From Rhodococcus spongiicola (GTDB taxonomy: Bacteria; Actinomycetota; Actinomycetes; Mycobacteriales; Mycobacteriaceae), in assembly GCF_004011835.1 (NCBI RefSeq), contig NZ_RKLN01000003.1, positions 434,001 through 498,000 on the forward strand: DNA of 64,000 bases, given 5' to 3'. The position numbers and the translations under genes were made by a program. Each line of letters begins with the position of its first letter. Position 1 is the first letter of the stretch. This document shows positions 1-9,986 of this stretch, piece after piece. Under the pieces are notes generated by a model. That model saw only the letters and a list, made by a program, of their open reading frames with translations. It had not been told where the DNA came from and did no database searches.

Positions 1-585
1 GAGACCTTCCTCACCGAGGAACTGCCTGCCTACCTCGCGACCCGGGGCGTCTCCCGGTCCAACAACGCCGTCGTGGGTCTGTCGATGGGCGGCTCGGCCG
101 CACTGACGCTGGCGGCATACCACAAGGATCAGTTCAAGTTCGCGGGCTCCTTCTCCGGCTATCTCAACATCTCTGCACCCGGCATGCGTGAGGCGATCCG
201 TGTCGCCATGCTGGACGCCGGCGGCTTCAACGTCGACTCGATGTGGGGTCCGCCGTGGAGCACTGCGTGGCTTCGAAACGATCCGTTCGTCTTCGCCCCA
301 CTGCTTCGTGGGACCTCGCTGTACATCTCGTCCGGTAACGGCCTCATGGGCGAGTTCGACAACCCGGTCGGCTTCGTCGGATCATTCAACACCTCGACTG
401 CGATGGGCCTCGAGGCGATCGCATTGGCGAACACGAGGGCGTTCCAGCTGAAGATGGACTCGCTCGGCATCCCTGCGACATACGACTTCACCAATGCCGG
501 AACGCACTCCTGGGCGTATTGGGCCGAAGAGCTGTGGAAGGCACGCCCGCAGATCCTCCACGCCCTGAACGCTCAGTGGTCCTGA
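1..585 (+). CDS. Mycolyltransferase / antigen 85-type esterase, C-terminal part
   Basis: The frame is open from the first base, so this is the last 194 residues of a gene that starts upstream. It belongs to the alpha/beta-hydrolase esterase family of antigen 85 mycolyltransferases, which act outside the membrane and move mycolic acids between trehalose esters and arabinogalactan. The nucleophile motif GLSMGG is intact near residue 25 of the visible part, and GTHSWAYW near the end carries the catalytic His in the context typical of antigen 85. The signal peptide is outside the window. The final codons run into a 17-bp tandem repeat that crosses the stop. A simple secreted esterase of the same fold cannot be excluded. 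Confidence 0.85.
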   Translation, partial: ETFLTEELPAYLATRGVSRSNNAVVGLSMGGSAALTLAAYHKDQFKFAGSFSGYLNISAPGMREAIRVAMLDAGGFNVDSMWGPPWSTAWLRNDPFVFAPLLRGTSLYISSGNGLMGEFDNPVGFVGSFNTSTAMGLEAIALANTRAFQLKMDSLGIPATYDFTNAGTHSWAYWAEELWKARPQILHALNAQWS

Positions 586-631
586 ACGCCCAGTGGTCTT
601 GAACGCCCAGTGGTCTTGAACGCCCAGTGGT
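566..631. repeat. 17-bp tandem repeat crossing the stop of the mycolyltransferase gene
   Basis: Nearly four head-to-tail copies of a 17-bp unit (TGAACGCCCAGTGGTCT) start at 566, 583, 600 and 617. The second copy begins with the TGA that stops the gene. Later copies are almost identical to each other and lie outside the coding region, so the last codons plus stop have been copied downstream. Confidence 0.9.
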
Positions 632-645
632 GACGGGTGCGGCTG

Positions 646-1251
646 TCAGTTACCCCGCACCATGTCCACGAACAGACGGTGAACTCGGAGGTCGCCGGTG
701 ACCTCGGGGTGGAACGAGGTCGCGAGAACATCATCCTGCCGAACGGCCACGATGTGCCCCTCGGCGGGACCTTCCGGCACCCGCGCAAGCACGTCGACGC
801 CCGCCCCCGCCTGCTCGACCCACGGTGCTCGGATGAACACCGCACGCACTGGACCTCCGTCTATGCCGGCGAAATCCAGATCCGCCTCGAACGAGTCCAC
901 CTGACGGCCGAACGCATTCCGTCTCACGGTGATGTCCAGCCCGTTGAGGTGTTCGGCGTCCGGGCGGGTGTCGAGAATCTCGCTCGCGAGCAGGATCATT
1001 CCCGCGCACGACCCGTACGCGGGCATGCCGGCCTTCAACCGGGCGCGCAGTGGCTCGAGCAAATCGAAAACCGTCAGCAGACGACTCATAGTCGTCGATT
1101 CGCCGCCCGGAATCACAAGTCCATCCACGGATTCGAGCTCCGACACCCTCCGCACGCCGATGCCCCGCGCCCCACAGGATTCGACTGCCGCGAGGTGCTC
1201 ACGAACGTCTCCCTGCAAAGCGAGTACGCCGACGGTCGGTTGGTTTGCCAC
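646..1251 (-). CDS. pdxT: Pyridoxal 5'-phosphate synthase glutaminase subunit PdxT
   Basis: This is the glutaminase half of the PdxS/PdxT complex, which frees ammonia from glutamine for ring closure of pyridoxal phosphate by PdxS. The 201-residue product has the family hallmarks in order: [13 protein letters not shown] at the N-terminus, GGESTT oxyanion strand, AYGSCAGMI with the nucleophilic Cys, and SFHPEVTGD with the His-Glu pair. The GTG at 1251 was chosen because the family starts right before VGVLALQGD. An open frame continues upstream to 1596, but that part covers a 24-bp repeat and does not resemble PdxT. It sits in the order pdxS-tesB-pdxT, as in mycobacteria. Confidence 0.95.
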   Translation of the reverse strand: MANQPTVGVLALQGDVREHLAAVESCGARGIGVRRVSELESVDGLVIPGGESTTMSRLLTVFDLLEPLRARLKAGMPAYGSCAGMILLASEILDTRPDAEHLNGLDITVRRNAFGRQVDSFEADLDFAGIDGGPVRAVFIRAPWVEQAGAGVDVLARVPEGPAEGHIVAVRQDDVLATSFHPEVTGDLRVHRLFVDMVRGN

Positions 1252-1326
1252 TGATGAAAGTCCTGAACTGCTCGACGCCTCTGACACGAAAACGTTATCA
1301 GCAGGCGCCCACGGTCCCGTTGCCCA

Positions 1327-1398
1327 CTGTCCGGCGGACACCATCCAGATCTGTCCGGCGGACACCATCCAGACCTGTCCGGCGGACAACATCCAGGT
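1327..1398. repeat. Three copies of a 24-bp tandem repeat between tesB and pdxT
   Basis: Copies start at 1327, 1351 and 1375 and differ at a few bases (core CTGTCCGGCGGACACCATCC). The core contains a small dyad, TCCGGCGGA. The array lies 76 bp upstream of the pdxT start and 29 bp beyond the tesB stop, so it would be transcribed if the two genes are cotranscribed. Confidence 0.9.
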
Positions 1399-1427
1399 GA
1401 GGGGGCCGCGTGCGCAGGGGCATGCGA

Positions 1428-2249
1428 TCAGTCCTGCCGCAGCAGGCGGGTCAGCCCCTCCTGCACTACCGCCGCAACGAGGTTGCCACTGCGATCGAAG
1501 ATCCGTCCCTGCGTCAGCGCGCGCCCGAATCCCGCGGACGGCGAGGTCTGGTCGTAGAGCAACCAGTCGTCGGCGCGGAAGGGCCGCATGAACCACAAGG
1601 CGTGGTCGAGCGACGCGCTCTGGATCTGCGCGTCGGGGTGAATGGTACTGGCCGACCCCAGCAGGGTCATGTCACTCATGTACGCGAGCGTGCAGACGTG
1701 GAAGACCGGATCGTCAGGAAGTGCCTCGCGCGAGCGGAACCAAACCTGTTGCTGGACGGTGACACTGGGTTTGCGAGCGATCCGGTCGGCCGGAACGTAT
1801 CGCAGATCCCAGTCCGCCCACTCGCGGAACTCCCAGGAAATCTCCTCCGAGACCAACGTCGACGCATCGGGCAGGTCCTCCGGCGCCGGCACGGGCGGCA
1901 TCTCGTCTGCGTGCACGATGCCCTCGTCGAATACATGGAACGACGCCGACATCGTGAAAATCGCCTGCCCGTCCTGAACAGCCGTCACCCGGCGGGTAGC
2001 AAACGAGCGGCCGTCCCGGATCCGGTCCACCAGGTAGACGATCGGCATCGCAGGATTGCCCGGGCGGAGGAAGTAGCCGTGCAGCGAATGGACGTTGAAG
2101 TGCTTGTCGACGGTGCAGACTGCAGACACCAGTGCCTGTCCGGCGACCTGGCCACCGAAGGTTCGCGGCAGCATGGTCTCGATGGCGATCCCCCGGAATA
2201 TGTCCTTCTCGAGCCGCTCGAGTTCCAGGATCTGCTCGATCTTCGCCAT
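1428..2249 (-). CDS. tesB: Acyl-CoA thioesterase II (TesB family)
   Basis: The 273-residue protein is a double hotdog-fold thioesterase that hydrolyses acyl-CoA to free acid and CoA in the cytoplasm. Typical TesB stretches are visible: [10 protein letters not shown] near the N-terminus, the [11 protein letters not shown] strand, and the second-half segments [21 protein letters not shown] and [15 protein letters not shown] 2249 gives the usual N-terminus; the frame stays open to 2441, but that extension runs across the pdxS terminator. The gene sits between pdxS and pdxT, an arrangement also found in Mycobacterium. A link between thioesterase and vitamin B6 synthesis is not obvious, so the position is probably inherited rather than functional. 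Confidence 0.92.
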   Translation of the reverse strand: MAKIEQILELERLEKDIFRGIAIETMLPRTFGGQVAGQALVSAVCTVDKHFNVHSLHGYFLRPGNPAMPIVYLVDRIRDGRSFATRRVTAVQDGQAIFTMSASFHVFDEGIVHADEMPPVPAPEDLPDASTLVSEEISWEFREWADWDLRYVPADRIARKPSVTVQQQVWFRSREALPDDPVFHVCTLAYMSDMTLLGSASTIHPDAQIQSASLDHALWFMRPFRADDWLLYDQTSPSAGFGRALTQGRIFDRSGNLVAAVVQEGLTRLLRQD

Positions 2250-2295
2250 GACGAGACTCCTTCTACGGGGACGCTCGCTCAGGCTAGCAACGAGC

Positions 2296-2352
2296 GAGAG
2301 ACGGAGGTGGTGGGGACCGTATCGGGTCCCCACCACCTCCGCGGGGTCTCTC
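2296..2352 (-). terminator. Strong hairpin terminator after pdxS
   Basis: A perfect 16-bp stem (2303-2318 with 2325-2340) closes a 6-base loop. A second 7-bp arm (GAGAGAC 2296-2302 with GTCTCTC 2346-2352) extends the stem past a 5-base bulge. It lies 19 bp beyond the pdxS stop and before tesB. tesB therefore probably has its own promoter or depends on read-through. No long T tract follows, as is common in actinobacteria. Confidence 0.8.
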
Positions 2353-2370
2353 AAATCGACCGGGTTCAGA

Positions 2371-3273
2371 TCACCAGCCGCGTTCGGCGAGCCGGTGCGG
2401 GGCGGGGAGATCGTCGACGTTGATGCCAACCATGGCTTCACCGAGGCCGCGAGAGACCTTGGAGAGCACGTCGGGGTCGTCGTGGAAGGTGGTGGCCTTC
2501 ACGATTGCGGACGCGCGCTCTGCCGGATTGCCGGACTTGAAGATGCCCGAGCCGACGAACACACCCTCGGCGCCGAGTTGCATCATCATCGCCGCGTCCG
2601 CAGGGGTCGCGATGCCACCGGCGGTGAACAGGGTGACCGGGAGCTTGCCGGCCTTGGCCACCTCTACGACCAGGTCATAGGGCGCCTGAAGTTCCTTCGC
2701 CGCGACGTAGAGTTCGTCCTCCGGGAGGGAGGTCAGGCGGCGGATCTCCTGGCGGATCTTGCGCATGTGAGTGGTGGCGTTGGAGACGTCGCCGGTACCG
2801 GCCTCGCCCTTGGAGCGGATCATCGCCGCTCCCTCGTTGATCCGGCGCAGGGCCTCTCCGAGGTTGGTGGCACCGCACACGAACGGGACCGTGAAGGCGA
2901 ACTTGTCGATGTGATTCTCGTAGTCGGCGGGCGTAAGGACCTCGGACTCGTCGATGTAGTCCACGCCGAGGGACTGCAGGATCTGGGCTTCGACGAAGTG
3001 GCCGATGCGCGCCTTGGCCATGACGGGGATGGACACGGCGCGGATGATGCCGTCGATCATGTCCGGGTCAGACATGCGCGAGACACCGCCTTGAGCACGG
3101 ATGTCGGCCGGGACCCGCTCGAGGGCCATGACCGCAACAGCGCCTGCGTCTTCGGCGATCTTCGCCTGCTCGGGGGTGACCACGTCCATGATGACGCCGC
3201 CCTTGAGCATCTCGGCCATGCCCCGCTTCACGCGCGCAGTGCCGGTCATGGGGGTGGTGTCGGGGGTGCTCAC
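2371..3273 (-). CDS. pdxS: Pyridoxal 5'-phosphate synthase lyase subunit PdxS
   Basis: PdxS condenses ribose 5-phosphate, glyceraldehyde 3-phosphate and ammonia from PdxT into pyridoxal phosphate. The 300-residue product has the highly conserved TIM-barrel motifs: [37 protein letters not shown] with the Schiff-base Lys, and [20 protein letters not shown] 3273 is preceded by AGGAG at a suitable distance. Near-invariant sequence makes the assignment secure. A strong hairpin follows the gene. Confidence 0.97.
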   Translation of the reverse strand: MSTPDTTPMTGTARVKRGMAEMLKGGVIMDVVTPEQAKIAEDAGAVAVMALERVPADIRAQGGVSRMSDPDMIDGIIRAVSIPVMAKARIGHFVEAQILQSLGVDYIDESEVLTPADYENHIDKFAFTVPFVCGATNLGEALRRINEGAAMIRSKGEAGTGDVSNATTHMRKIRQEIRRLTSLPEDELYVAAKELQAPYDLVVEVAKAGKLPVTLFTAGGIATPADAAMMMQLGAEGVFVGSGIFKSGNPAERASAIVKATTFHDDPDVLSKVSRGLGEAMVGINVDDLPAPHRLAERGW

Positions 3274-3436
3274 AGCAAACTCCTGGGTTCTCGCCGGCTT
3301 CTGACGGTCTGGCGCCTACGGTTCCGCACGGCCCCGCAGTGCATTGGTGATTCGGTGCATTGGCAATTCTAGGACGCGGCGGCGACGGTCCCGATATCCA
3401 GTGCCGGGATAGCCAACCGCTGTGGCATGCGTCATA

Positions 3437-4453
3437 TCAGCGGATCGCGTGGACCTCGGGCTCCTCGTGACGAACGACCGCGAGATTCGCCTCGTCGAGC
3501 AGATCCGGCAGATCCTGCGGGTACACGGGTTCACCCTTCCGCTGTATCTCCCGGATCTCCGGCGCGGTGCACCAGCGATGTTCGGTGATCGTTTGCTGCT
3601 CGAATTCGGTGAAGCCGTCACGATGCGGCATGAACTCGTCGGTCCGTACCGCGAAGAACAACTCCTCGGACCGGATCAGCTCACCCGCGAACGGAAACAC
3701 CGCCACCCGCCGCCACAACGGGCCCCGCAGCGCTTCGGTAGGCACGGCCCGGCCGGTCTCCTCACGGATCTCGCGCACAGCCGCAGCGCGGAGTGTCTCA
3801 CCCGTCTCGACGGCACCACCGACGGTGAACCAGAACGCTGCCTCGGGTGTCTCGGGATCGTGCCCCCGCATCAGTAACACCCGACCGCTCTGATCGAGCA
3901 TCACGACCCGGGCCGACGTTCGAACCTCGTCGAGTTCCGGGCCTTGTGATTGGGTCCGCTCGGCAATCTCGAAGTACGTCGGCAGCGGTGCCGTTCCACC
4001 CAGGTGCAGCCACCGGACCGGACGCCGGGTACGCAGGGCGAGGGTGTCGCGCACAGCGTCGTTGTGGAACCGTCGAGCGATCAGCACACGCGCTTCGGCA
4101 TCCGCCAGCTCGGCGACCAGCTGCGGCGGGAGACTGGTGTTGTCGAGGGTCGTCAATGCCCCCGACAACGCATTCTCGGCCGCCTCACGTTGCGCGCGGT
4201 TCGCCCGTTCAGCCTGGTCAGCGAGCGCCGTCAGTCGTTTGCTTTCGATAGATGCATACGCCACGGACGACGCGATCGCCCGCACGACCACGGCCCTTCG
4301 CGCGAGCGCCGCATCGAGCGCCTGCCACGACAGATCGGAACGCACGTGCAGCCGGTCGAGTCGATTCGCACTCGCATACGCCCACGCACCCATCACCGCG
4401 ATCACGGCGGCGACGAACGCCACGATCAGAATCGTCAGGGCGGAGAAGGTCAT
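3437..4453 (-). CDS. Membrane-anchored LemA-like / NUDIX hydrolase
   Basis: This 338-residue protein starts with one hydrophobic segment (about residues 5-28). A LemA-like helical region follows, with ANRLDRLHVRSDLSWQALD near residues 28-48 and further helices to about 150. The C-terminal half is a NUDIX domain: GGAVETGETLRAA followed by REIREETG gives a complete NUDIX box. NUDIX enzymes cleave nucleoside diphosphates linked to another group; the substrate here is unknown. It overlaps pimA by 4 bp (ATGA), placing it last in the phosphatidylinositol mannoside operon, as Rv2609c is in M. tuberculosis. A CDP- or GDP-linked substrate is a guess from context. Confidence 0.8.
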   Translation of the reverse strand: MTFSALTILIVAFVAAVIAVMGAWAYASANRLDRLHVRSDLSWQALDAALARRAVVVRAIASSVAYASIESKRLTALADQAERANRAQREAAENALSGALTTLDNTSLPPQLVAELADAEARVLIARRFHNDAVRDTLALRTRRPVRWLHLGGTAPLPTYFEIAERTQSQGPELDEVRTSARVVMLDQSGRVLLMRGHDPETPEAAFWFTVGGAVETGETLRAAAVREIREETGRAVPTEALRGPLWRRVAVFPFAGELIRSEELFFAVRTDEFMPHRDGFTEFEQQTITEHRWCTAPEIREIQRKGEPVYPQDLPDLLDEANLAVVRHEEPEVHAIR

Positions 4454-5577
4454 GCGCCTACCTCTCTCACACCGTCAGAACCGACCGTGACCGTCTCGTA
4501 CACCCGCAGGATCTGCTCCGCCACGACCGGCCAGTCGTACTCGCCCACCACAACGCCCGCAACATCTGTCAGCGCCCGACGTCGGTCCTCGTCACCGAGC
4601 ACGGTATCGATCGCGGCCGCTAGAGCCGCCGAGTCACCGACCGGTACGAGCAACCCCGCCGTGCCGTCCCGCAAGACGCGCCGGAAGGCGTCCAGTTCGC
4701 TGGCGACGACAGGTGCTCCCGCCGCCATCGCCTCGACGAGCACTATTCCGAAGCTCTCACCACCTAGGTTCGGGGCGCAGTACACATCGGCGCTACGCAG
4801 TGCCGACGCCTTCTCCGCATCGCTCACCTGTCCGAGCAAGCGCAGGTGTCTTGCGTATTGCCCCGCTTCCCTGCGCAGCTTGTCCTCGTCGCCGCGACCG
4901 ACCACGAGGATCTCGAGATCGGGGTATTTCTCGACGAGTTCAGGCAACGCACTGAGCAGTATCGCCATGCCCTTGCGGGGCTCGTCGTACCGGCCGAGGA
5001 ACAACACCGTCTTGCCCGGGCGTGGGTAGCCGGGCAGCGGTGCTGCGTTCGCGAAGGCTGGGACGTCGACACCGTTCGGGATCTCCACCGCATCCGAGCC
5101 GAGCGATTCGACCTGCCAGCGGCGCGCCAGCGCGGACACCGCGATACGCCCGCTGATCTTCTCGAGGTACGGCTGGAGTACGCCCTGAAAGGTGCTGAGA
5201 ACCAACGACCTCGTCGTCGATGTGTGGAACGTTGCCACGATCGGGCCTTCCGCGATCTTCATCGCGAGCATCGACAGACTCGGCGCGTTCGGCTCGTGAA
5301 TGTGCAGGACGTCGAAGTCGTTCTCGGCGATCCAGCGCCTGGTCCGCGCATAGGCCAACGGTCCGAACGTCAAGCGGGCGACGGACCCGTTGTAGGGGAT
5401 AGCGACGGCACGGCCCGCCGAGACGACGAAATCCGGCAGCACGGTTCTGTCGGACGCCGGTGCGAGGACACTGACCTTGTGCCCCCGTTCGATGAGGGTC
5501 TCGGCAAGCTCGACGACGTGCGCCTGTACTCCGCCGGGCACGTCGAAGGAGTATGGGCACACCATGCCGATCTTCAC
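4450..5577 (-). CDS. pimA: Phosphatidyl-myo-inositol mannosyltransferase PimA
   Basis: PimA adds the first mannose from GDP-mannose to phosphatidylinositol at the inner face of the membrane, starting PIM, lipomannan and lipoarabinomannan synthesis. The 375-residue GT4 enzyme shows the N-terminal loop SFDVPGGVQAHV, the NGVDVPAF acceptor/donor region, FLGRYDEPRKGM, and ESFGIVLVEAMAAGAPVVAS with the E-x7-E donor-binding motif. GTG 5577 fits the family start (MKIGMVCPYSFD type) and overlaps the patA stop by 4 bp (GTGA). An open frame to 5754 is ignored because it overlaps patA. Translational coupling along the operon is likely. Confidence 0.95.
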   Translation of the reverse strand: MKIGMVCPYSFDVPGGVQAHVVELAETLIERGHKVSVLAPASDRTVLPDFVVSAGRAVAIPYNGSVARLTFGPLAYARTRRWIAENDFDVLHIHEPNAPSLSMLAMKIAEGPIVATFHTSTTRSLVLSTFQGVLQPYLEKISGRIAVSALARRWQVESLGSDAVEIPNGVDVPAFANAAPLPGYPRPGKTVLFLGRYDEPRKGMAILLSALPELVEKYPDLEILVVGRGDEDKLRREAGQYARHLRLLGQVSDAEKASALRSADVYCAPNLGGESFGIVLVEAMAAGAPVVASELDAFRRVLRDGTAGLLVPVGDSAALAAAIDTVLGDEDRRRALTDVAGVVVGEYDWPVVAEQILRVYETVTVGSDGVREVGA

Positions 5578-6479
5578 GGCGACTCCATACGTGCGCGACG
5601 AGCCTCGGACAGGTCGCCGAGCCACAGCGGCTGGAGCATGTGCCAGTCCGCCGGATGAGCGGCGATGTTCGCGGCGAAGCGATCGGCCAGTGCCTGCGTC
5701 GCCGACGCCAGCCCGTCCGAGACGTCGATCGGCGGGTCGATCGAAAAGCCCCACCCGTCATCGGTGAACCAGCAGTGCACCGGCAGTAGTGGCGCACCGG
5801 TGTCGATGGCGAGCTTTGCCGGGCCCGCCGGCATTCGGGTGGGTTCGCCGAAGAACGTCACGGGCACGCCCTTCGCCGCCAGATCCCGCTCACCGAGCAG
5901 GCACACCACCTTGTTCTCCTGCAATCGCGTCGTCAGTGCCTCGAACGGCGGCTGCTCACCACCGCTGAGAGGGAAGATCTCCATGCCGAGGCCCTCACGA
6001 TATTCGACGAATCGCTGGTAGAGCGACTCCGGCTTCAAGCGTTCGGCGACCGTGGACAGCCCGCCCCACGTCTGCGTGCACCACACCCCGGCCATGTCCC
6101 AGTTGCCACTGTGCGGCAGCGCCAGGATGGCGCCCTTGCCGTCGGCCATAGCCTTGTCGAGGTACTCGACTCCCGAAACGAAGGGGTCGATTGTCGCCGT
6201 GGTCGCCGCCAAGTCCATCGACGGCAACCGGAACGCCTCGCGCCAATAGCGTGCGTACGAACGAAGCGAATCCCGGATCAGGTCGTCGGGTACCTGCCCC
6301 GGAGGGACCCCGAGCACCCGGGCAAGGTTCCGGCGCAACTGCTGCGGGCCCCCGCCCCGCCGGGCGGCGAAATCCGCGCCGGCATCGAACACCGCGACCG
6401 CCAGTCGCTCCGGCAGTGCCCGCACGATCCGCCACCCGGCCGCGTAGCCGAGATCGGTGGCCCGCTCGGAGAACGTCAC
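5574..6479 (-). CDS. patA: Phosphatidylinositol mannoside acyltransferase
   Basis: This enzyme acylates the mannose added by PimA, giving Ac1PIM species. The 301-residue protein belongs to the lysophospholipid acyltransferase (LpxL/HtrB-like) family: LPHSGNWDMAG carries the catalytic H-x4-D motif and GERDLAAKG plus MPAGPAKLAIDTGAPLLPV are family blocks. ATG 6479 overlaps the pgsA stop by 4 bp and its own stop overlaps the pimA start. The gene order pgsA-patA-pimA is conserved in mycobacteria and supports the substrate assignment. Confidence 0.93.
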   Translation of the reverse strand: MTFSERATDLGYAAGWRIVRALPERLAVAVFDAGADFAARRGGGPQQLRRNLARVLGVPPGQVPDDLIRDSLRSYARYWREAFRLPSMDLAATTATIDPFVSGVEYLDKAMADGKGAILALPHSGNWDMAGVWCTQTWGGLSTVAERLKPESLYQRFVEYREGLGMEIFPLSGGEQPPFEALTTRLQENKVVCLLGERDLAAKGVPVTFFGEPTRMPAGPAKLAIDTGAPLLPVHCWFTDDGWGFSIDPPIDVSDGLASATQALADRFAANIAAHPADWHMLQPLWLGDLSEARRARMESP

Positions 6480-7159
6480 GGGCCTTCCCCTGCTCCGTGG
6501 TTCTGCTCGGCACGGGGTGCGGCCGGAAGCAGGTCACGCGCGCCGGACGAGTTGCGGACGGCGAGTACGCGCTGGAACACCGTGATGATGCTCGCCACCG
6601 CGAGGATCCACATCGCGACGTACACCGCCCAATGCAGCCATCCGATGCCGAAATAGCCTGCGATACCCGTCAGGCCGGCACCCACCAGCACGATGATCAG
6701 CCGGTCCGGACGCTCGATGAGACCGCCGTCCGCGGACAGCCCGCTCGCTTCCGCACGTGCCTTCGCGTACGAGATCACCTGCGATGTCACGAGACAGATC
6801 AGCGTCGCGACCAGCAGACTCTTGCTGTTCTCGTGGTAGACGGCCCACCACGCCAGGCCCGCGAAGATCGCACCGTCGGCGATGCGGTCGCATGTCGCGT
6901 CGAGCACCGCGCCATATCGCGTGCCGCCACCACGGGCGCGTGCCATGGCGCCGTCGAGCATGTCGAACATCACGAAGAACCAGATCACCATGGTTCCCCA
7001 GAACAGATGCCCAGACGGGAAGAGGGTCAGCGCAGCGACGATACTCGCGACCGTGCCGATCACCGTGACCGCGTCCGGGGTCAGCCCAGTCCTCACCAAG
7101 GCGCGGCCCATCGGCGCTGTCACCTTGGATACCGAGGCACGCCCGAAGAAACTCAGCAT
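6476..7159 (-). CDS. pgsA: Phosphatidylinositol phosphate synthase PgsA1
   Basis: This is a membrane CDP-alcohol phosphotransferase of 227 residues. The signature D-x2-DG-x2-AR-x8-G-x3-D-x3-D is complete in DMLDGAMARARGGG followed by GAVLDATCDR. In actinobacteria with this gene order the enzyme joins CDP-diacylglycerol and inositol 1-phosphate to give phosphatidylinositol phosphate, the precursor of PIMs. About six hydrophobic segments are visible. It stands upstream of patA and pimA in the same operon, supporting inositol rather than glycerol specificity. Confidence 0.93.
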   Translation of the reverse strand: MLSFFGRASVSKVTAPMGRALVRTGLTPDAVTVIGTVASIVAALTLFPSGHLFWGTMVIWFFVMFDMLDGAMARARGGGTRYGAVLDATCDRIADGAIFAGLAWWAVYHENSKSLLVATLICLVTSQVISYAKARAEASGLSADGGLIERPDRLIIVLVGAGLTGIAGYFGIGWLHWAVYVAMWILAVASIITVFQRVLAVRNSSGARDLLPAAPRAEQNHGAGEGP

Positions 7160-7253
7160 TCCACTCCCCCCTCCCTGTTCAAGTCGCGGTGCCGGGCCTT
7201 CTCGGACCCAGAGCCCAATCCTCCCACGCTGCGAGCCAGCCGACCTTCGTGAA

Positions 7254-7814
7254 TCACTCGTTCCAGGCCCCCGCGAGCAGTGCCCGCGTCTCGCGCAGCA
7301 ACTGCGGCATCACCTTCGCGCCGCTGAGTACGGTGATGAAGTTCGCGTCACCGCCCCAGCGCGGAACGATGTGCTGATGCAGGTGCTCGGCAAGCGATCC
7401 ACCGGCGGCCGCACCGAGGTTGAGACCGACATTGAAACCGTCCGGGCGAGAGACCCGCTTGATGACGCGGATCGCCTGCTGTGTGAACGCCATCAACTCG
7501 GCGCTTTCCTCGACTGTCAGATCCTCGAGCGCCGAAACGCGACGATAGGGCACGACCATCAAGTGGCCCGGGTTGTACGGGTACAGATTGAGCACCGCGT
7601 ATACCAACTCGCCCCGAGCGACGATCAATCCCTCCTCGTCGCTCATCTTCGGGATCTCGCTGAACGGCCCCTCACTCGAACTCGAGGTTTTGATGGCTTC
7701 CGCGATGTACGACATCCGATGCGGTGACCACAACCGCTGCAGCCGGTCGGGATCGCCCGGGCCCGTGTCGACGAGGGCGCCGTTCTCGATGTTGTCGTTC
7801 GGCTGACCGGTCAC
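7254..7814 (-). CDS. HIT-family hydrolase / Ap4A phosphorylase-like protein
   Basis: The 186-residue protein is a histidine-triad nucleotide-binding enzyme: [13 protein letters not shown] carries the H-x-H-x-H motif and [12 protein letters not shown] is the upstream family block. The M. tuberculosis counterpart (Rv2613c, same gene order) is described as a diadenosine tetraphosphate phosphorylase. The start overlaps the thrS stop by 4 bp, so the two are probably translated together, which fits removal of Ap4A formed by aminoacyl-tRNA synthetases. That functional link is an inference. Confidence 0.9.
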   Translation of the reverse strand: MTGQPNDNIENGALVDTGPGDPDRLQRLWSPHRMSYIAEAIKTSSSSEGPFSEIPKMSDEEGLIVARGELVYAVLNLYPYNPGHLMVVPYRRVSALEDLTVEESAELMAFTQQAIRVIKRVSRPDGFNVGLNLGAAAGGSLAEHLHQHIVPRWGGDANFITVLSGAKVMPQLLRETRALLAGAWNE

Positions 7815-9877
7815 CGCGCACCACCGAGCAATTCAGCTGTGGGCGAGGCGTTTTCACGTCGCGCGATCCACTCGCTGATCATATTGACTGCTTCGGGGAC
7901 GGCGACGCCGTTGATCTGCGTGCCGTCGCGGAAACGGAAGCTCACCGCACCGGCTTCGACGTCGCGTTCACCTGCGAGCAGCATGAACGGCACCTTCTGG
8001 GTGGTATGGGTGCGGATCTTCTTCTGCATGCGGTCGTCGCTCCCGTCCACCTCGGCACGTACACCGATCGCTCTGAGTTGCCCCACGACTTCGAAGAGGT
8101 GGTCTTGGTGCGCTTCGGCGACCGGGATGCCCACGACCTGAACGGGTGCGAGCCACGCCGGGAAAGCGCCCGCATAGTGCTCGGTGAGTACGCCGAAGAA
8201 CCGCTCGATGGAACCGAACAGTGCGCGGTGGATCATCACCGGGCGCTGCTTGGTGCCCTCGGGGCCGGTGTACTCGAGATCGAAACGCTCGGGCAGGTTG
8301 AAGTCGAGCTGAATAGTCGACATCTGCCAACTGCGACCGAGCGCGTCCTGCACCTGCACGGAGATCTTCGGGCCGTAGAACGCCGCCCCGCCTGGGTCGG
8401 GCACCAGATCCAGACCCGATGCCTCGCCGACCTCACGCAGGGTCTCGGTGGCCTCCTCCCACAGCGCGTCGTCGCCGACGAATTTGTCCGGGTTCTTGCT
8501 CGACAGCTCGAGGTGGAAGTCTTCGAGTCCGTAGTCCGCGAGCAGGCCCAGCACGAACTGCAACGCCGTGGTCAGCTCGTCGCGCAGTTGCTCTCTGGTG
8601 CAGTAGATGTGCGCGTCGTCCTGCGTCATGCCGCGGACGCGAGTGAGGCCGTGCACGACGCCGGACTTCTCGTAGCGGTACACCGAACCGAACTCGAACA
8701 TGCGCAGCGGCAGCTCGCGGTAGGAACGTCCCCGTGACGCGAACACCAGGTTGTGCATCGGGCAGTTCATCGGCTTGAGGTAGTAGTCCTGGCCGGGTTT
8801 GCGGACGGTGCCGTCCTCGTTCAGTTCCTCGTCGATGTGCATCGCCGGGAACATGCCGTCGCGGTACCAGTCCAGGTGACCGGAAACCTCGTACAGATGA
8901 CCCTTGGTGATGTGCGGAGAGTAGACGAACTCGTAGCCCTCCTCGACGTGTCGCCTTCGCGAGTAGTCCTCCATCTCCTGACGGACGATTCCGCCCTTGG
9001 GGTGGAACACCGGCAGCCCCGAGCCGAGCTCGTCGGGGAACGAGAACAGGTCCAACTCGGCACCGAGCTTGCGGTGGTCGCGACGCTCGGCCTCGGCCAG
9101 CAGCTCGAGGTGCCTGTCGAGCGCCTCGTTCGACTCCCACGCTGTGCCGTAGATGCGCTGAAGGTCCTCGCGGCTCTGGTCACCGCGCCAATAGGCGGCT
9201 GAGCTGCGGGTCAGCTTGAAAGCCGGGATGTGCTTGGTGGTGGGAATGTGCGGGCCGCGGCACAGGTCGCCCCACACCCGCTCTCCGGTGCGCGGGTCGA
9301 GGTTGTCGTAGATCGTCAGCTCATTGCCACCGACCTCCATCACCTCGGGGTCGTCGGTGAGCGACTCGTCGCTTCTCGATTTGTCACTGATCAGCTCGAG
9401 CTTGAACGGCTCATTGGCAAGTTCGGCACGAGCGTCCTCGATGTCCTCGACGACGCGACGAGAGAACCGCTGGGCGCCCTTGACGATCTGCTTCATCCGC
9501 TTCTCGAGCCTCGAGAGGTCCTCCGGCGTGAAGGGACGGTCCACACGGAAGTCGTAGTAGAAGCCGTCCTTGATCGGCGGGCCGATACCGAGCTTGGCCT
9601 CGGGGAACTCCTGCTGGACGGCTTGCGCGAGGACGTGCGCGGCCGAGTGCCGGATCACGCTGCGACCATCCTCGGTGTCCGCGGTAACGGCCTCGATCTC
9701 CACGTCGGCGTCCGGCGCCCACGACAGATCCCGCAACTGCCCATCTGCATCGCGGACGACGACGACCGCATCGGGCCCTTTGCCAGGAAGCCCGGCCTCA
9801 CGCACCGCCGTGCCCGCAGTACTCCCGGCAGGCACTTTGACACGTGCGGCTGGGGTGACGGATGCGGCGGTGGTCAC
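7811..9877 (-). CDS. thrS: Threonyl-tRNA synthetase
   Basis: This 688-residue class II synthetase attaches threonine to tRNA-Thr. In order it shows an N-terminal TGS-type domain (about 1-75), the editing domain with [12 protein letters not shown] (His cluster near 80), the catalytic core with [13 protein letters not shown] (zinc Cys) and [21 protein letters not shown], and a C-terminal anticodon-binding domain from about 590. Full length for an actinobacterial enzyme. It is the first gene of the operon thrS-HIT-pgsA-patA-pimA-NUDIX. No T-box leader was recognised upstream. Confidence 0.97.
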   Translation of the reverse strand: MTTAASVTPAARVKVPAGSTAGTAVREAGLPGKGPDAVVVVRDADGQLRDLSWAPDADVEIEAVTADTEDGRSVIRHSAAHVLAQAVQQEFPEAKLGIGPPIKDGFYYDFRVDRPFTPEDLSRLEKRMKQIVKGAQRFSRRVVEDIEDARAELANEPFKLELISDKSRSDESLTDDPEVMEVGGNELTIYDNLDPRTGERVWGDLCRGPHIPTTKHIPAFKLTRSSAAYWRGDQSREDLQRIYGTAWESNEALDRHLELLAEAERRDHRKLGAELDLFSFPDELGSGLPVFHPKGGIVRQEMEDYSRRRHVEEGYEFVYSPHITKGHLYEVSGHLDWYRDGMFPAMHIDEELNEDGTVRKPGQDYYLKPMNCPMHNLVFASRGRSYRELPLRMFEFGSVYRYEKSGVVHGLTRVRGMTQDDAHIYCTREQLRDELTTALQFVLGLLADYGLEDFHLELSSKNPDKFVGDDALWEEATETLREVGEASGLDLVPDPGGAAFYGPKISVQVQDALGRSWQMSTIQLDFNLPERFDLEYTGPEGTKQRPVMIHRALFGSIERFFGVLTEHYAGAFPAWLAPVQVVGIPVAEAHQDHLFEVVGQLRAIGVRAEVDGSDDRMQKKIRTHTTQKVPFMLLAGERDVEAGAVSFRFRDGTQINGVAVPEAVNMISEWIARRENASPTAELLGGAR

Positions 9878-9986
9878 GACGATGCGCTCCTAGGTGCGAG
9901 GGTGCGCCCTCGGATAAGGGCGATCTCATGTTATCGGGGTCGCATCGTCACCAGTGGAGCCATCCCACCGTCGGTGGGATCGGCCG

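Noticed and set aside
9878-9986. T-box or other riboswitch before thrS
   Set aside because: The gap is only about 100 bases and shows no T-box sequence or specifier stem.
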